From an uncultured Marinifilum sp. (lineage in GTDB: Bacteria; Bacteroidota; Bacteroidia; Bacteroidales; Marinifilaceae), in contig NZ_OY781918.1 of assembly GCF_963677195.1 (NCBI RefSeq), forward strand, positions 4,576,923 through 4,640,922: a stretch of 64,000 bases of DNA, read 5' to 3'. Of the stretch, positions 1-6,857 are shown in pieces. The position numbers were made by a program, and so were the translations under genes. The first letter of the stretch is position 1, and each line of letters starts with the position of its first letter. The notes beneath the pieces were generated by a model, which worked only from the letters and a program-made list of their open reading frames with translations, made no database searches and was not told the DNA's origin.

Positions 1-798
1 AATCTTACGGAACATCTCAACACCAGTGATTACAGACTTCATACCTTCAGCACCAAGACCAATGATTTGAACTTCTTCACCTGTTTTAACAATACCAGTT
101 TCGATACGACCTGTAGCAACAGTTCCACGACCAGTAATAGAGAATACATCCTCAACTGGCATTAAGAAAGCCTTATCTACATCACGTGGAGGAAGTGGAA
201 TCCAAGTATCAACAGCTTCCATCAATTCCATGATTTTATCTTCCCACTCAGCTTCTCCGTTCAATCCACCTAGTGCAGAACCAGCAATGATAGGAGTATT
301 ATCACCATCAAACTCATAAAAGTCTAACAATTCACGAACTTCCATCTCAACCAACTCAAGCATTTCTTCATCGTCAACCATGTCAACTTTATTCAAGAAA
401 ACAACGATTTTAGGTACATTTACCTGACGAGCTAAAAGGATATGCTCGCGAGTCTGTGGCATAGGACCATCAGTTGCAGCACAAACCAAAATAGCACCAT
501 CCATCTGAGCAGCACCAGTTACCATATTCTTCACGTAATCCGCGTGACCTGGACAGTCAACGTGAGCGTAGTGACGGTTAGCAGTTTGGTATTCTACGTG
601 AGCAGTATTAATAGTAATACCTCTCTCTTTCTCCTCAGGAGCATTATCGATAGAATCGAATGATTTTACTTCAGACAAACCTTTTTTCGCCAATACAGTT
701 GTAATAGCAGCAGTCAAAGTAGTTTTACCGTGGTCAACGTGACCAATAGTACCGATATTTACGTGTGGTTTTGACCTGTCAAAATGTTCTTTAGCCAT
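1..798 (-). CDS. tuf: Elongation factor Tu, N-terminal part (cut by window edge)
   Basis: EF-Tu is the GTPase that delivers aminoacyl-tRNA to the ribosomal A site. The visible 266 codons begin MAKEHFDRSKPHVNIGTIGH and contain the P-loop GHVDHGKT (about residues 18-25), the switch II motif DCPGH (about 80-84) and NKVD (about 135-138). These define the G domain and the start of domain 2; the last third lies outside the window. It is the last visible gene of a thrU-tyrU-glyT-thrT-tuf type array, 59 bases after tRNA-Thr(GGT), with no promoter box or terminator between, so it is probably processed from a common transcript. No Shine-Dalgarno sequence precedes the ATG. Identification is certain. Confidence 0.98.
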   Translation of the reverse strand, partial: MAKEHFDRSKPHVNIGTIGHVDHGKTTLTAAITTVLAKKGLSEVKSFDSIDNAPEEKERGITINTAHVEYQTANRHYAHVDCPGHADYVKNMVTGAAQMDGAILVCAATDGPMPQTREHILLARQVNVPKIVVFLNKVDMVDDEEMLELVEMEVRELLDFYEFDGDNTPIIAGSALGGLNGEAEWEDKIMELMEAVDTWIPLPPRDVDKAFLMPVEDVFSITGRGTVATGRIETGIVKTGEEVQIIGLGAEGMKSVITGVEMFRKI

Positions 799-857
799 AA
801 CTCAATAAGTTAATTAATATTAGACAACAATTAAAAACAATACTTTAAAAATTCACG

Positions 858-929
858 AGCCATTGATGAGATTTGAACTCATGACCTCTTCCTTACCAAG
901 GAAGCGCTCTACCCCTGAGCTACAACGGC
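858..929 (-). tRNA. tRNA-Thr (anticodon GGT)
   Basis: A 72-base cloverleaf read on the minus strand. The acceptor strands are GCCGTTG and CAATGGC (one G-T wobble), the anticodon stem CTTCC/GGAAG encloses loop TTGGTAA, and the T arm contains GTTCAAATC. The discriminator base is T and CCA is not encoded. It is identical to the copy at 34493-34564. It is the fourth tRNA of the tuf operon. Confidence 0.96.
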
Positions 930-944
930 AACTAATTTTCTATG

Positions 945-1017
945 AGCGGGAAACGAGACTCAAACTCGCGACCCTCAGCTTGGAAGGCTGATGCTCTATC
1001 AACTGAGCTATTCCCGC
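945..1017 (-). tRNA. tRNA-Gly (anticodon TCC)
   Basis: A 73-base cloverleaf on the minus strand with acceptor strands GCGGGAA/TTCCCGC, anticodon stem TCAGC/GCTGA and loop CTTCCAA. The discriminator is T and no CCA is encoded. It lies 15 bases before tRNA-Thr(GGT) in transcription order, the glyT position of the E. coli tufB operon. Confidence 0.96.
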
Positions 1018-1052
1018 ATAAAAAGAATACTATTATTCCTTTCTTAACCAAG

Positions 1053-1134
1053 TGGGGAGAGCAGGATTCGAACCTGCGAAGACGAAGTCAACGGAGTTAC
1101 AGTCCGTCCCAGTTGGCCACTTTGGTATCTCCCC
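1053..1134 (-). tRNA. tRNA-Tyr (anticodon GTA)
   Basis: An 82-base class II tRNA with a long variable arm, read on the minus strand. The acceptor strands are GGGGAGA/TCTCCCC, the anticodon stem ACGGA/TCCGT encloses loop CTGTAAC, and the discriminator is A. It is the second tRNA in the array, equivalent to E. coli tyrU. Confidence 0.96.
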
Positions 1135-1150
1135 AATATATTTTAAACAG

Positions 1151-1224
1151 AGCCGATGGAGGGACTCGAACCCACGACCTGCTGATTACAAATCAGCTGC
1201 TCTAGCCAGCTGAGCTACATCGGC
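1151..1224 (-). tRNA. tRNA-Thr (anticodon TGT)
   Basis: A 74-base cloverleaf on the minus strand with acceptor GCCGATG/CATCGGC, anticodon stem GCTGA/TCAGC, loop TTTGTAA and discriminator T. It is the first tRNA of the tuf array, about 47 bases after the predicted transcription start. Its sequence is identical to the copies at 34381-34454 and 34574-34647 and differs by one base from 34238-34311. Confidence 0.96.
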
Positions 1225-1277
1225 AAAATGCAAACCACTTTATTTAACAGGGTTTAGTTTTCCCTAAAAATGGTTTG

Positions 1278-1309
1278 CAAATGTAAATATATTTTAATTT
1301 TATCACAAA
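1278..1309 (-). promoter_or_regulatory. Promoter of the tRNA-tuf array
   Basis: On the minus strand a -33 box TTTG (1306-1309) is followed after 20 bases by the -7 box TACATTTG (1278-1285), a full match to the Bacteroidota primary-sigma promoter. The predicted start is near 1271. An 8-bp inverted repeat (1230-1237 and 1271-1278) overlaps the start point. The promoter makes the array independent of hpf upstream. Confidence 0.75.
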
Positions 1310-1330
1310 ATAATTATGCATTTTTTACAA

Positions 1331-1630
1331 TTATTTTGCACGAAGTTTCTCTTTGTGTTTCACAACTTGCTTGCGCAGTGCTTCAACCGCTAAATCAGTA
1401 GACTCTTCAAACGTCTTACTTTGCTTTTTAGCAAAGAAATCTCCGCCTTTTGCATCGAGACTAATTTCAACTACTTTGTTTTCTGTATTTGCGGATTTTT
1501 CAATCCTAAGAAAAACCTCAGCTCCAGATACATCTTCGTTTAATTTCATGATTTTACCCAGCTTATTCTCTATAAAATCTTCCAACTTCACATCAGCAAC
1601 AAAACCGATTGATTGAATGTTTATATTCAT
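1331..1630 (-). CDS. hpf: Ribosome hibernation-promoting factor, short form
   Basis: A 99-residue HPF/RaiA (YfiA) protein. The family binds the 30S subunit near the A and P sites and inactivates ribosomes in stationary phase. The sequence has the beta-alpha-beta-beta-beta-alpha pattern and the KxVEISLxAKGG-like strand of the family, and it lacks the C-terminal dimerisation domain of long HPF. It starts 17 bases after the xerC stop. The ATG is preceded by GGAGG (1638-1642) with a 7-base spacer, one of only three strong Shine-Dalgarno sequences found in this window. The order rpsU-xerC-hpf-tRNAs-tuf is typical of Bacteroidota. The RaiA assignment is firm; the regulatory meaning of the Shine-Dalgarno is inference. 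Confidence 0.93.
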   Translation of the reverse strand: MNINIQSIGFVADVKLEDFIENKLGKIMKLNEDVSGAEVFLRIEKSANTENKVVEISLDAKGGDFFAKKQSKTFEESTDLAVEALRKQVVKHKEKLRAK

Positions 1631-1637
1631 ATTTATT

Positions 1638-1642
1638 CCTCC
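1638..1642 (-). promoter_or_regulatory. Strong Shine-Dalgarno of hpf
   Basis: GGAGG on the minus strand, 7 bases before the hpf ATG, in the gap after xerC. It is unusual because nearly all other genes in the window have A/T-rich leaders without such a motif. Confidence 0.8.
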
Positions 1643-1647
1643 AAAAT

Positions 1648-2529
1648 TTATGCTCTTGGATGAGCTTGTTTATATATATTATTTAAACGTTCGAAAGAAG
1701 TATGAGTATAAATCTGTGTTGCAGAAAGATTAGAGTGGCCCAACAATTCTTTTACGGCATTTAAGTCTGCACCATTATTTAATAAATGAGTTGCAAAAGT
1801 ATGTCTTAAAACGTGTGGACTTCGCTTGGTCATTGTTGTAATCTTAGACAAGTGTTTTACCACAATTCTATACAACAATTTTTCGTAAACAGGCACCCCC
1901 TTTTTAGTTACAAAAAGAAAACCACCCCCGTCATCAAAAGTTTTTTGCTTTACGTGAACATACTCATCGAGTAATTTCTCTAAACTTTTGCTTATCGGAA
2001 TGATTCTTTCCTTATTTCTTTTTCCTAATACTTTAACAGAAGACGTTCCGCGATCAAAATTACATTCTTTCAATTTCATCAACTCAGACAATCTCATTCC
2101 TGTTTGATAAAATAACTCAACCACTAATTGATCTCGCACACCTTCAAAACCACCTCCAAAATCAATCTCCCTTAATAGCTGCATAGAATGTTCAGCTAAA
2201 AAACCAGGAAGTTTTTTCCCTTGACGCGGACCTACAACACGATCCATTGGATTCGCATCTATTTTTGATTCGCGCAATAAAAACTTAAAAAAAGATTTTA
2301 AAGTGGATAACTTTCTATTTACAGTACGAGAACTATTTCCTTCATTCATTAAGAAAACAATCCATTTTCTTACATCCTTAAAACACACCTCCTCTTCCTG
2401 CAATTGCTCACTATTTATTGATAAAAAATCAAAAAATTGAGTTAAATCACAATCATAAGACAAAACTGTATGTTCTGAATATCGTTTTTCGTATTGTAAA
2501 TAAGATAGAAAAGATTCCTTAAAACTCAT
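1648..2529 (-). CDS. xerC: Tyrosine recombinase XerC
   Basis: A 293-residue site-specific recombinase that resolves chromosome dimers at dif with a XerD partner. The N-terminal SAM-like DNA-binding domain covers about residues 1-85. The catalytic domain shows R146 (GMRLSEL), K170, H239-x-x-R242 (HVLRH), H265 (LGHS) and Y274 (IYTH), so the full catalytic set is present. Length is normal for XerC/D. It sits between rpsU and hpf in a core operon and shows no sign of being a phage or transposon integrase. XerC rather than XerD is chosen from this conserved position. Confidence 0.9.
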   Translation of the reverse strand: MSFKESFLSYLQYEKRYSEHTVLSYDCDLTQFFDFLSINSEQLQEEEVCFKDVRKWIVFLMNEGNSSRTVNRKLSTLKSFFKFLLRESKIDANPMDRVVGPRQGKKLPGFLAEHSMQLLREIDFGGGFEGVRDQLVVELFYQTGMRLSELMKLKECNFDRGTSSVKVLGKRNKERIIPISKSLEKLLDEYVHVKQKTFDDGGGFLFVTKKGVPVYEKLLYRIVVKHLSKITTMTKRSPHVLRHTFATHLLNNGADLNAVKELLGHSNLSATQIYTHTSFERLNNIYKQAHPRA

Positions 2530-2548
2530 ACATCTGGGATATTTATCC

Positions 2549-2564
2549 TTATCCTTCAGGATAA
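2549..2564 (-). other. Short hairpin between rpsU and xerC
   Basis: TTATCC and GGATAA arms (6 bp) with a 4-base loop in the 83-base gap between rpsU and xerC. There is no T-run on the minus strand, so it is not a classical terminator. It may be an RNA-processing or stability element; this is weak inference. Confidence 0.35.
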
Positions 2565-2612
2565 ACTAAGATACAAAAAATTAAGACATCAAGGAACTAA
2601 TCTAAAAGAAAA

Positions 2613-2804
2613 TCAATCTTCAGCTTGTTGCATTTGCTGAACGTAAATTGCGTGTAATTTTTCTTCTCTTCTTTTGATAGATGGTTTTTTATAAACCTGT
2701 CTTCCTCTAAGCTCTTTAATTACACCAGTTTTCTCAAATTTTCTTTTAAATTTTTTTAAGGCTCTTTCAATATTTTCGCCTTCTTTCATAGGAATAACAA
2801 TCAT
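2613..2804 (-). CDS. rpsU: 30S ribosomal protein bS21
   Basis: A 63-residue basic protein starting MIVIPMKEGENIERALKKFK, with the R-rich helix KPSIKRREEKLHA typical of bS21. It binds the 30S platform near the 3' end of 16S rRNA. It is the first gene of rpsU-xerC-hpf. The mRNA carries AAAGGAG (2811-2817) six bases before the ATG, an almost perfect anti-Shine-Dalgarno complement. In Flavobacterium johnsoniae bS21 helps hide the anti-Shine-Dalgarno, and rpsU with a strong Shine-Dalgarno is autoregulated; the same arrangement is visible here. Confidence 0.96.
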   Translation of the reverse strand: MIVIPMKEGENIERALKKFKRKFEKTGVIKELRGRQVYKKPSIKRREEKLHAIYVQQMQQAED

Positions 2805-2810
2805 AATTTT

Positions 2811-2817
2811 CTCCTTT
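2811..2817 (-). promoter_or_regulatory. Strong Shine-Dalgarno of rpsU
   Basis: AAAGGAG on the minus strand, six bases before the rpsU ATG. It is the strongest ribosome binding site in the window and probably takes part in bS21 autoregulation. Confidence 0.85.
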
Positions 2818-2844
2818 AATATTTATGTTTTTCTAAGTGAGCCG

Positions 2845-2876
2845 CAAATTTATCAATTCAATCAGTATTATTCAAA
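2845..2876 (-). promoter_or_regulatory. Promoter of rpsU-xerC-hpf
   Basis: -33 box TTTG (2873-2876), a 20-base spacer and -7 box TAAATTTG (2845-2852) on the minus strand. The predicted start near 2838 gives a leader of about 34 bases containing the Shine-Dalgarno. Confidence 0.75.
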
Positions 2877-2986
2877 TTTATTTGAATAAAAGTATCGAAA
2901 ATATCTTCATTCTAAGAAATTAGGTAAAATCGCAAGACTTTAAACTTGCTAAATGTACAATTTTTTAATGAATATAAATTTACAGT

Positions 2987-4078
2987 CTATTCCACTGAGA
3001 GATAAGGATGCAGTTTAATATATATAGAATCACTAATTAATCCTCTAACCTTTAACTCATCAGGCGAATTAATTTTGCCTTTTTTTTGACGATGACGTAT
3101 TATATCGACTGCAGCCCGTTTGCTTATATACGGATGTTGATACAACCGTTCGCTATTTATGTAATTTAGTTTTATTTTTATAATCTGCGTAGAATCAACT
3201 GAAATTAATTTTGAAATTCTTTCATATTTATCTTTTGAAACACCATAAACCTCTAGTAATTGATTTTTTTGTGTGAATCCACCAAGTATTTTTCTGTATT
3301 TTATAATCCGTTTCGACAAGACTGTTCCGATTCCTGGTAAGCTTTTTAATTCTGTTGTATCACAAATATTTAAACTTATTAATGGTTTTGCTTTAGAATA
3401 CTTAGCAGTAACCTGTTTTGGAATTGTAATATATGGTTTAAGTTTTGCTAATATAAGCGTATCGAAACCATAAATCTTATTTAAATCATTCTTATTCTTA
3501 AATACTCCACCTGCTTTAATATAGTTTTGAATTCTATTTGCAATCTTATTATCAACCCCTAAACTATCCCAACCCGATATGGATAACTTATTAGGATTAA
3601 AAGAAAATAGATAAGACTTTTTCTTTTTAAATTCCTTCTTTTTTATTTGTGTTTTAACATTACTTTTAATTTGAATAAATTCTTTAAGCCGATTATAATC
3701 ATCTTTTGAGATACCATATATCTTCTGAAGGTCACTTTTATTTTTAATTCGCCCTCCAATACTTCTATACTTATTCAAATTCTTAATTTGAAATTCTTTA
3801 AAACCTAACTTCCGAAGTTGCTCTTGGGTAGCAGTGTTCGGATCAAAATTAAAATATTCGACTTTGTTTTTACCTACACTACGCTTTTCGAAATCTCCTA
3901 TAATTTTTTGAAATTTAGCTTGTTTTTCTTCATCAAAAATTATTTTCTCTCCATCATTATTTTTAAAAAACACAGGTATTACATAAATACCAACTAACAA
4001 TACCAAGAGAATTATGAGACCTCTTTTTTCTGCTGTCGAATATGAAAAATATTCTTTTAAGTTCTTTTTTAATGACAT
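2987..4078 (-). CDS. Membrane-anchored helix-hairpin-helix (ComEA-like) repeat protein
   Basis: 363 residues. A single membrane segment (about 17-37) is followed by a long periplasmic or outside part. Four ComEA-type helix-hairpin-helix units are visible at about 75-135, 155-215, 232-290 and 300-360. Each has an N-terminal (F/L)(D/N)xN-like start, a (K)xI..YR...GG core and a (D)L..(V/I)YG(I/V) hairpin; unit three has the canonical LPGIG. ComEA-family proteins bind incoming DNA during natural transformation, and this architecture is common in Bacteroidota, but DNA uptake by this protein is inference. A comEC gene lies 41 kb away. The gene stands alone between rpsU and a transporter. Confidence 0.8.
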   Translation of the reverse strand: MSLKKNLKEYFSYSTAEKRGLIILLVLLVGIYVIPVFFKNNDGEKIIFDEEKQAKFQKIIGDFEKRSVGKNKVEYFNFDPNTATQEQLRKLGFKEFQIKNLNKYRSIGGRIKNKSDLQKIYGISKDDYNRLKEFIQIKSNVKTQIKKKEFKKKKSYLFSFNPNKLSISGWDSLGVDNKIANRIQNYIKAGGVFKNKNDLNKIYGFDTLILAKLKPYITIPKQVTAKYSKAKPLISLNICDTTELKSLPGIGTVLSKRIIKYRKILGGFTQKNQLLEVYGVSKDKYERISKLISVDSTQIIKIKLNYINSERLYQHPYISKRAAVDIIRHRQKKGKINSPDELKVRGLISDSIYIKLHPYLSVE

Positions 4079-4141
4079 AAATTAAAATAAGGCTATTTAA
4101 AAATCAAATAACACTTATTAATATTATAAAAAAGAACAGGA

Positions 4142-5509
4142 TTAAGCAAAATTAATTAAACCTATCCCATTTAAGAATACAATTGCAATTGCTACAGGTG
4201 CTACAAAACGAACAAGAAATATAAAAACAGATAATAAATGTTTTTTTACAATAGAACCTTTCGAAAGCTCTTCCTTAACCTTGTCTTTGCCGAGGTACCA
4301 TCCTACAAATAAAGATATAAATAAGCCTCCTAAGGGAAGTAGCATATTGGCAGAAACCCAATCAAGTATATCAAAAAAATTCAGATCAAACAATTTATAA
4401 TCCTCAAGAATTCCCATTGATAAAGAACAAAAAATTCCTATGATCGAAATTATAATTGTACTAATAATTGTAGCATATTTCCGTTGAATTTTAAGTTCTT
4501 CTTTAAAATAGGCAACCACAACCTCGAGAATAGAAATAGATGAAGTTAATGCAGCTACGGTAAGTAATAGAAAAAACAAAATAGAAAAAAAGAATCCTCC
4601 AGGCATTTGCTGAAATACGTTTGGCAAAGTAATAAAAACCAATCCCGGACCGCTACTTGGTTCAATACCGAAAGCAAAAACAGCAGGAAATATTGCAACA
4701 CCAGCTAAAATAGCGATTAATGTATCGGCAACAGTTACTTGGACAGCGGTTTTTGTTAGATTATTATTACTATCGATATAAGCACCGTAGGTTACTAATG
4801 TACCCATACCAAGACTTAAGGAGAAAAATGCGTGTCCGAGTGCGCTTAGTACACCTTCTGCTGTTAATTTTGAAAAATCAGGATGAAATAAAAACCTTAA
4901 GCCCTCTCCTGCACCATCTAATGTTATGGCTCTTACATCAAGAACTATAATTATCAGCACCAAGAGTGGCATTAAAATTTTAGCATATTTTTCAATTCCA
5001 TCTTTAATACCAACAACAACAATTGCCATTGTTAGAAGCATAAAAAACAATTGATAAAAAACTGGGGCAAAAGGAGCCTGAATAAAATTGGTAAACATTG
5101 AAGACAGCTCGGAGGGATTCTTTCCTATAAAACTTCCCGAGCATGCTTTTATTACATAATCGAGACTCCAACCAGCAACAACACCGTAAAAAGCCAATAT
5201 CATTCCTGCGGCAGCAAGTCCGAGTAAGCCAACTAATTTCCATGGAGAATTAGGAGCTAATGATTTATATGCTCCAAAAATATTACTCCCCGATTTTCTT
5301 CCTATAATAAACTCAGACAGCATTACAGGTAAACCTATAAGAACAATAAAACCTAAATAGACAAATAAAAAGGCTGCTCCTCCATATACACCTGCTATAT
5401 ATGGAAATTTCCAGATATTACCTAAGCCAACTGCCGACCCTGCAGCAGCAGCAATTACTCCAAATTTACTTGTAAATACTTCCCTTTTTGGTGAGGATAC
5501 TTTAGACAT
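4142..5509 (-). CDS. Sodium-dependent transporter, SNF/NSS family
   Basis: 455 residues of hydrophobic sequence with about 11-12 membrane helices. The N-terminus SKFGVIAAAAGSAVGLGNIW and the following KFPY motif are the diagnostic NSS signature in helix 1, which holds the substrate and Na+ sites. The fold is LeuT-like, so it probably imports an amino acid or related small molecule with Na+; the substrate cannot be read from the sequence. The C-terminus ends in a last helix without a long tail, as in bacterial members. It appears monocistronic. Confidence 0.9.
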   Translation of the reverse strand: MSKVSSPKREVFTSKFGVIAAAAGSAVGLGNIWKFPYIAGVYGGAAFLFVYLGFIVLIGLPVMLSEFIIGRKSGSNIFGAYKSLAPNSPWKLVGLLGLAAAGMILAFYGVVAGWSLDYVIKACSGSFIGKNPSELSSMFTNFIQAPFAPVFYQLFFMLLTMAIVVVGIKDGIEKYAKILMPLLVLIIIVLDVRAITLDGAGEGLRFLFHPDFSKLTAEGVLSALGHAFFSLSLGMGTLVTYGAYIDSNNNLTKTAVQVTVADTLIAILAGVAIFPAVFAFGIEPSSGPGLVFITLPNVFQQMPGGFFFSILFFLLLTVAALTSSISILEVVVAYFKEELKIQRKYATIISTIIISIIGIFCSLSMGILEDYKLFDLNFFDILDWVSANMLLPLGGLFISLFVGWYLGKDKVKEELSKGSIVKKHLLSVFIFLVRFVAPVAIAIVFLNGIGLINFA

Positions 5510-5605
5510 ACAAAATAATATTCATTAAAAATTAGGGGAAATTCAAATTTGCAAATTTTAAGTTCTAAATCCTAAATCCCTTCATTTTTTAGAACTACTC
5601 CAAAC

Positions 5606-5634
5606 AAAAAGAGCCTGGATAAACTCCAGGCTCT
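5606..5634 (-). terminator. Rho-independent terminator of fba
   Basis: On the minus strand a perfect 10-bp stem (5610-5619 with 5625-5634) and 5-base loop followed by a T-run, 20 bases after the aldolase stop codon. Confidence 0.9.
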
Positions 5635-5653
5635 TGTAGATATTTTAAAAGAA

Positions 5654-6730
5654 TTAATTGCGATCAACAGCATTTAAATCGTTAAATGCCTGAACCAAAC
5701 GATCTTTCATTGAAACCTCACCAGCACGTAACCATACACGAGGATCATAGAATTTTTTATTTGGTTTATCTTCTCCATCAGGATTACCAATTTGACCTTG
5801 AAGGTAGTCATGATTTTTAGCTTCGAATTCACGAATTCCGTTCCAACATGCCCACTGAGTATCGGTATCGATATTCATTTTAATCACACCGTAAGAAATA
5901 GCTTCGCGAATTTCTTCAAGACTTGAACCTGAACCACCGTGAAAAACAAAATCAACAGTATTTTTAGCAACTGAGTATTTTTCAGAAATAAACGACTGAG
6001 AATTTAATAAGATTTTTGGAGTTAACACAACATTACCTGGTTTGTATACACCATGAACATTACCAAATGAAGCTGCAATTGTAAAACGAGAAGAAACTTT
6101 CAATAATGTTTCATAAGCTAAAGCAACATCTTCGGGTTGAGTATACAATAACGAGTTATCCATATCTGTATTATCAACACCATCTTCTTCACCACCAGTA
6201 CAACCTAATTCAATTTCGATGGTCATACCTATTTTGTCCATACGCTCAAGATATTTTGCACATGTATCAATATTTTCTTCAAGAGTTTCCTCTGATAGAT
6301 CTAACATGTGAGAACTGAACAATGGTTTACCTTTTTGAGCGAAGTACTCTTCACCAGCAGTTAACAAACCGTCAATCCATGGCAATAATTTTTTTGCTGC
6401 ATGATCGGTGTGTAGAATTACCGGAATTCCGTAATGTTCCGCTACAGTATGAACGTATTTTGCACCAGCAATAGCACCAATAATAGCTCCACCTTGTCCT
6501 TCAGCTTTAATACCTTTACCTGCGAAGAAAGATGCTCCACCATTCGAAAATTGAATAATAATTGGAGAATTTACTTCTTTTGCAGCTTCTAAAGCAGCGT
6601 TAATTGAGTTTGTGCCTACTACATTTACTGCAGGAATTGCAAAACCTTCTTCTTTAGCAACCTGAAATAATTTTTGTACATCATCACCAGTTACCACACC
6701 TGGTTTAACAACATCTAATACTCGTTTCAT
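5654..6730 (-). CDS. fbaA: Class II fructose-1,6-bisphosphate aldolase
   Basis: A 358-residue zinc aldolase of the E. coli FbaA (class IIA) type, which interconverts fructose-1,6-bisphosphate with dihydroxyacetone phosphate and glyceraldehyde-3-phosphate. HTDHAAKKL places D109 and zinc ligand H110 at the E. coli positions; further ligands are in the IELGCTGGEEDG segment (E about 174) and at about H226 and H264 (GNVHG, FHGGSG). Length matches the family. The gene is monocistronic, with a strong terminator after it; no clear TAnnTTTG box was found in its leader. Confidence 0.96.
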   Translation of the reverse strand: MKRVLDVVKPGVVTGDDVQKLFQVAKEEGFAIPAVNVVGTNSINAALEAAKEVNSPIIIQFSNGGASFFAGKGIKAEGQGGAIIGAIAGAKYVHTVAEHYGIPVILHTDHAAKKLLPWIDGLLTAGEEYFAQKGKPLFSSHMLDLSEETLEENIDTCAKYLERMDKIGMTIEIELGCTGGEEDGVDNTDMDNSLLYTQPEDVALAYETLLKVSSRFTIAASFGNVHGVYKPGNVVLTPKILLNSQSFISEKYSVAKNTVDFVFHGGSGSSLEEIREAISYGVIKMNIDTDTQWACWNGIREFEAKNHDYLQGQIGNPDGEDKPNKKFYDPRVWLRAGEVSMKDRLVQAFNDLNAVDRN

Positions 6731-6857
6731 AATAATATAATTTTATCGGATAGTTCTTAAAAAATTGTCGGAAAGTTCAATTTCTCCACGAAGTTAAAAA
6801 GAAATAATATATTTTACACCGTTTTGTCTATAAGAAAATTATGCAAACGAATGCAAT

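Noticed and set aside
942..1205. Open frame on the plus strand across the tRNA genes
   Set aside because: It is created by the antisense of four tRNA genes that fold as cloverleaves; a protein here would be a known annotation artefact.
1353..1616. Plus-strand frame opposite hpf
   Set aside because: Complete overlap with a clear HPF/RaiA gene and no family signal of its own.
1648..2529. XerC gene as a sign of an integrated element
   Set aside because: It sits in the conserved rpsU-xerC-hpf context, has XerC length and no att-like repeats or cargo nearby.
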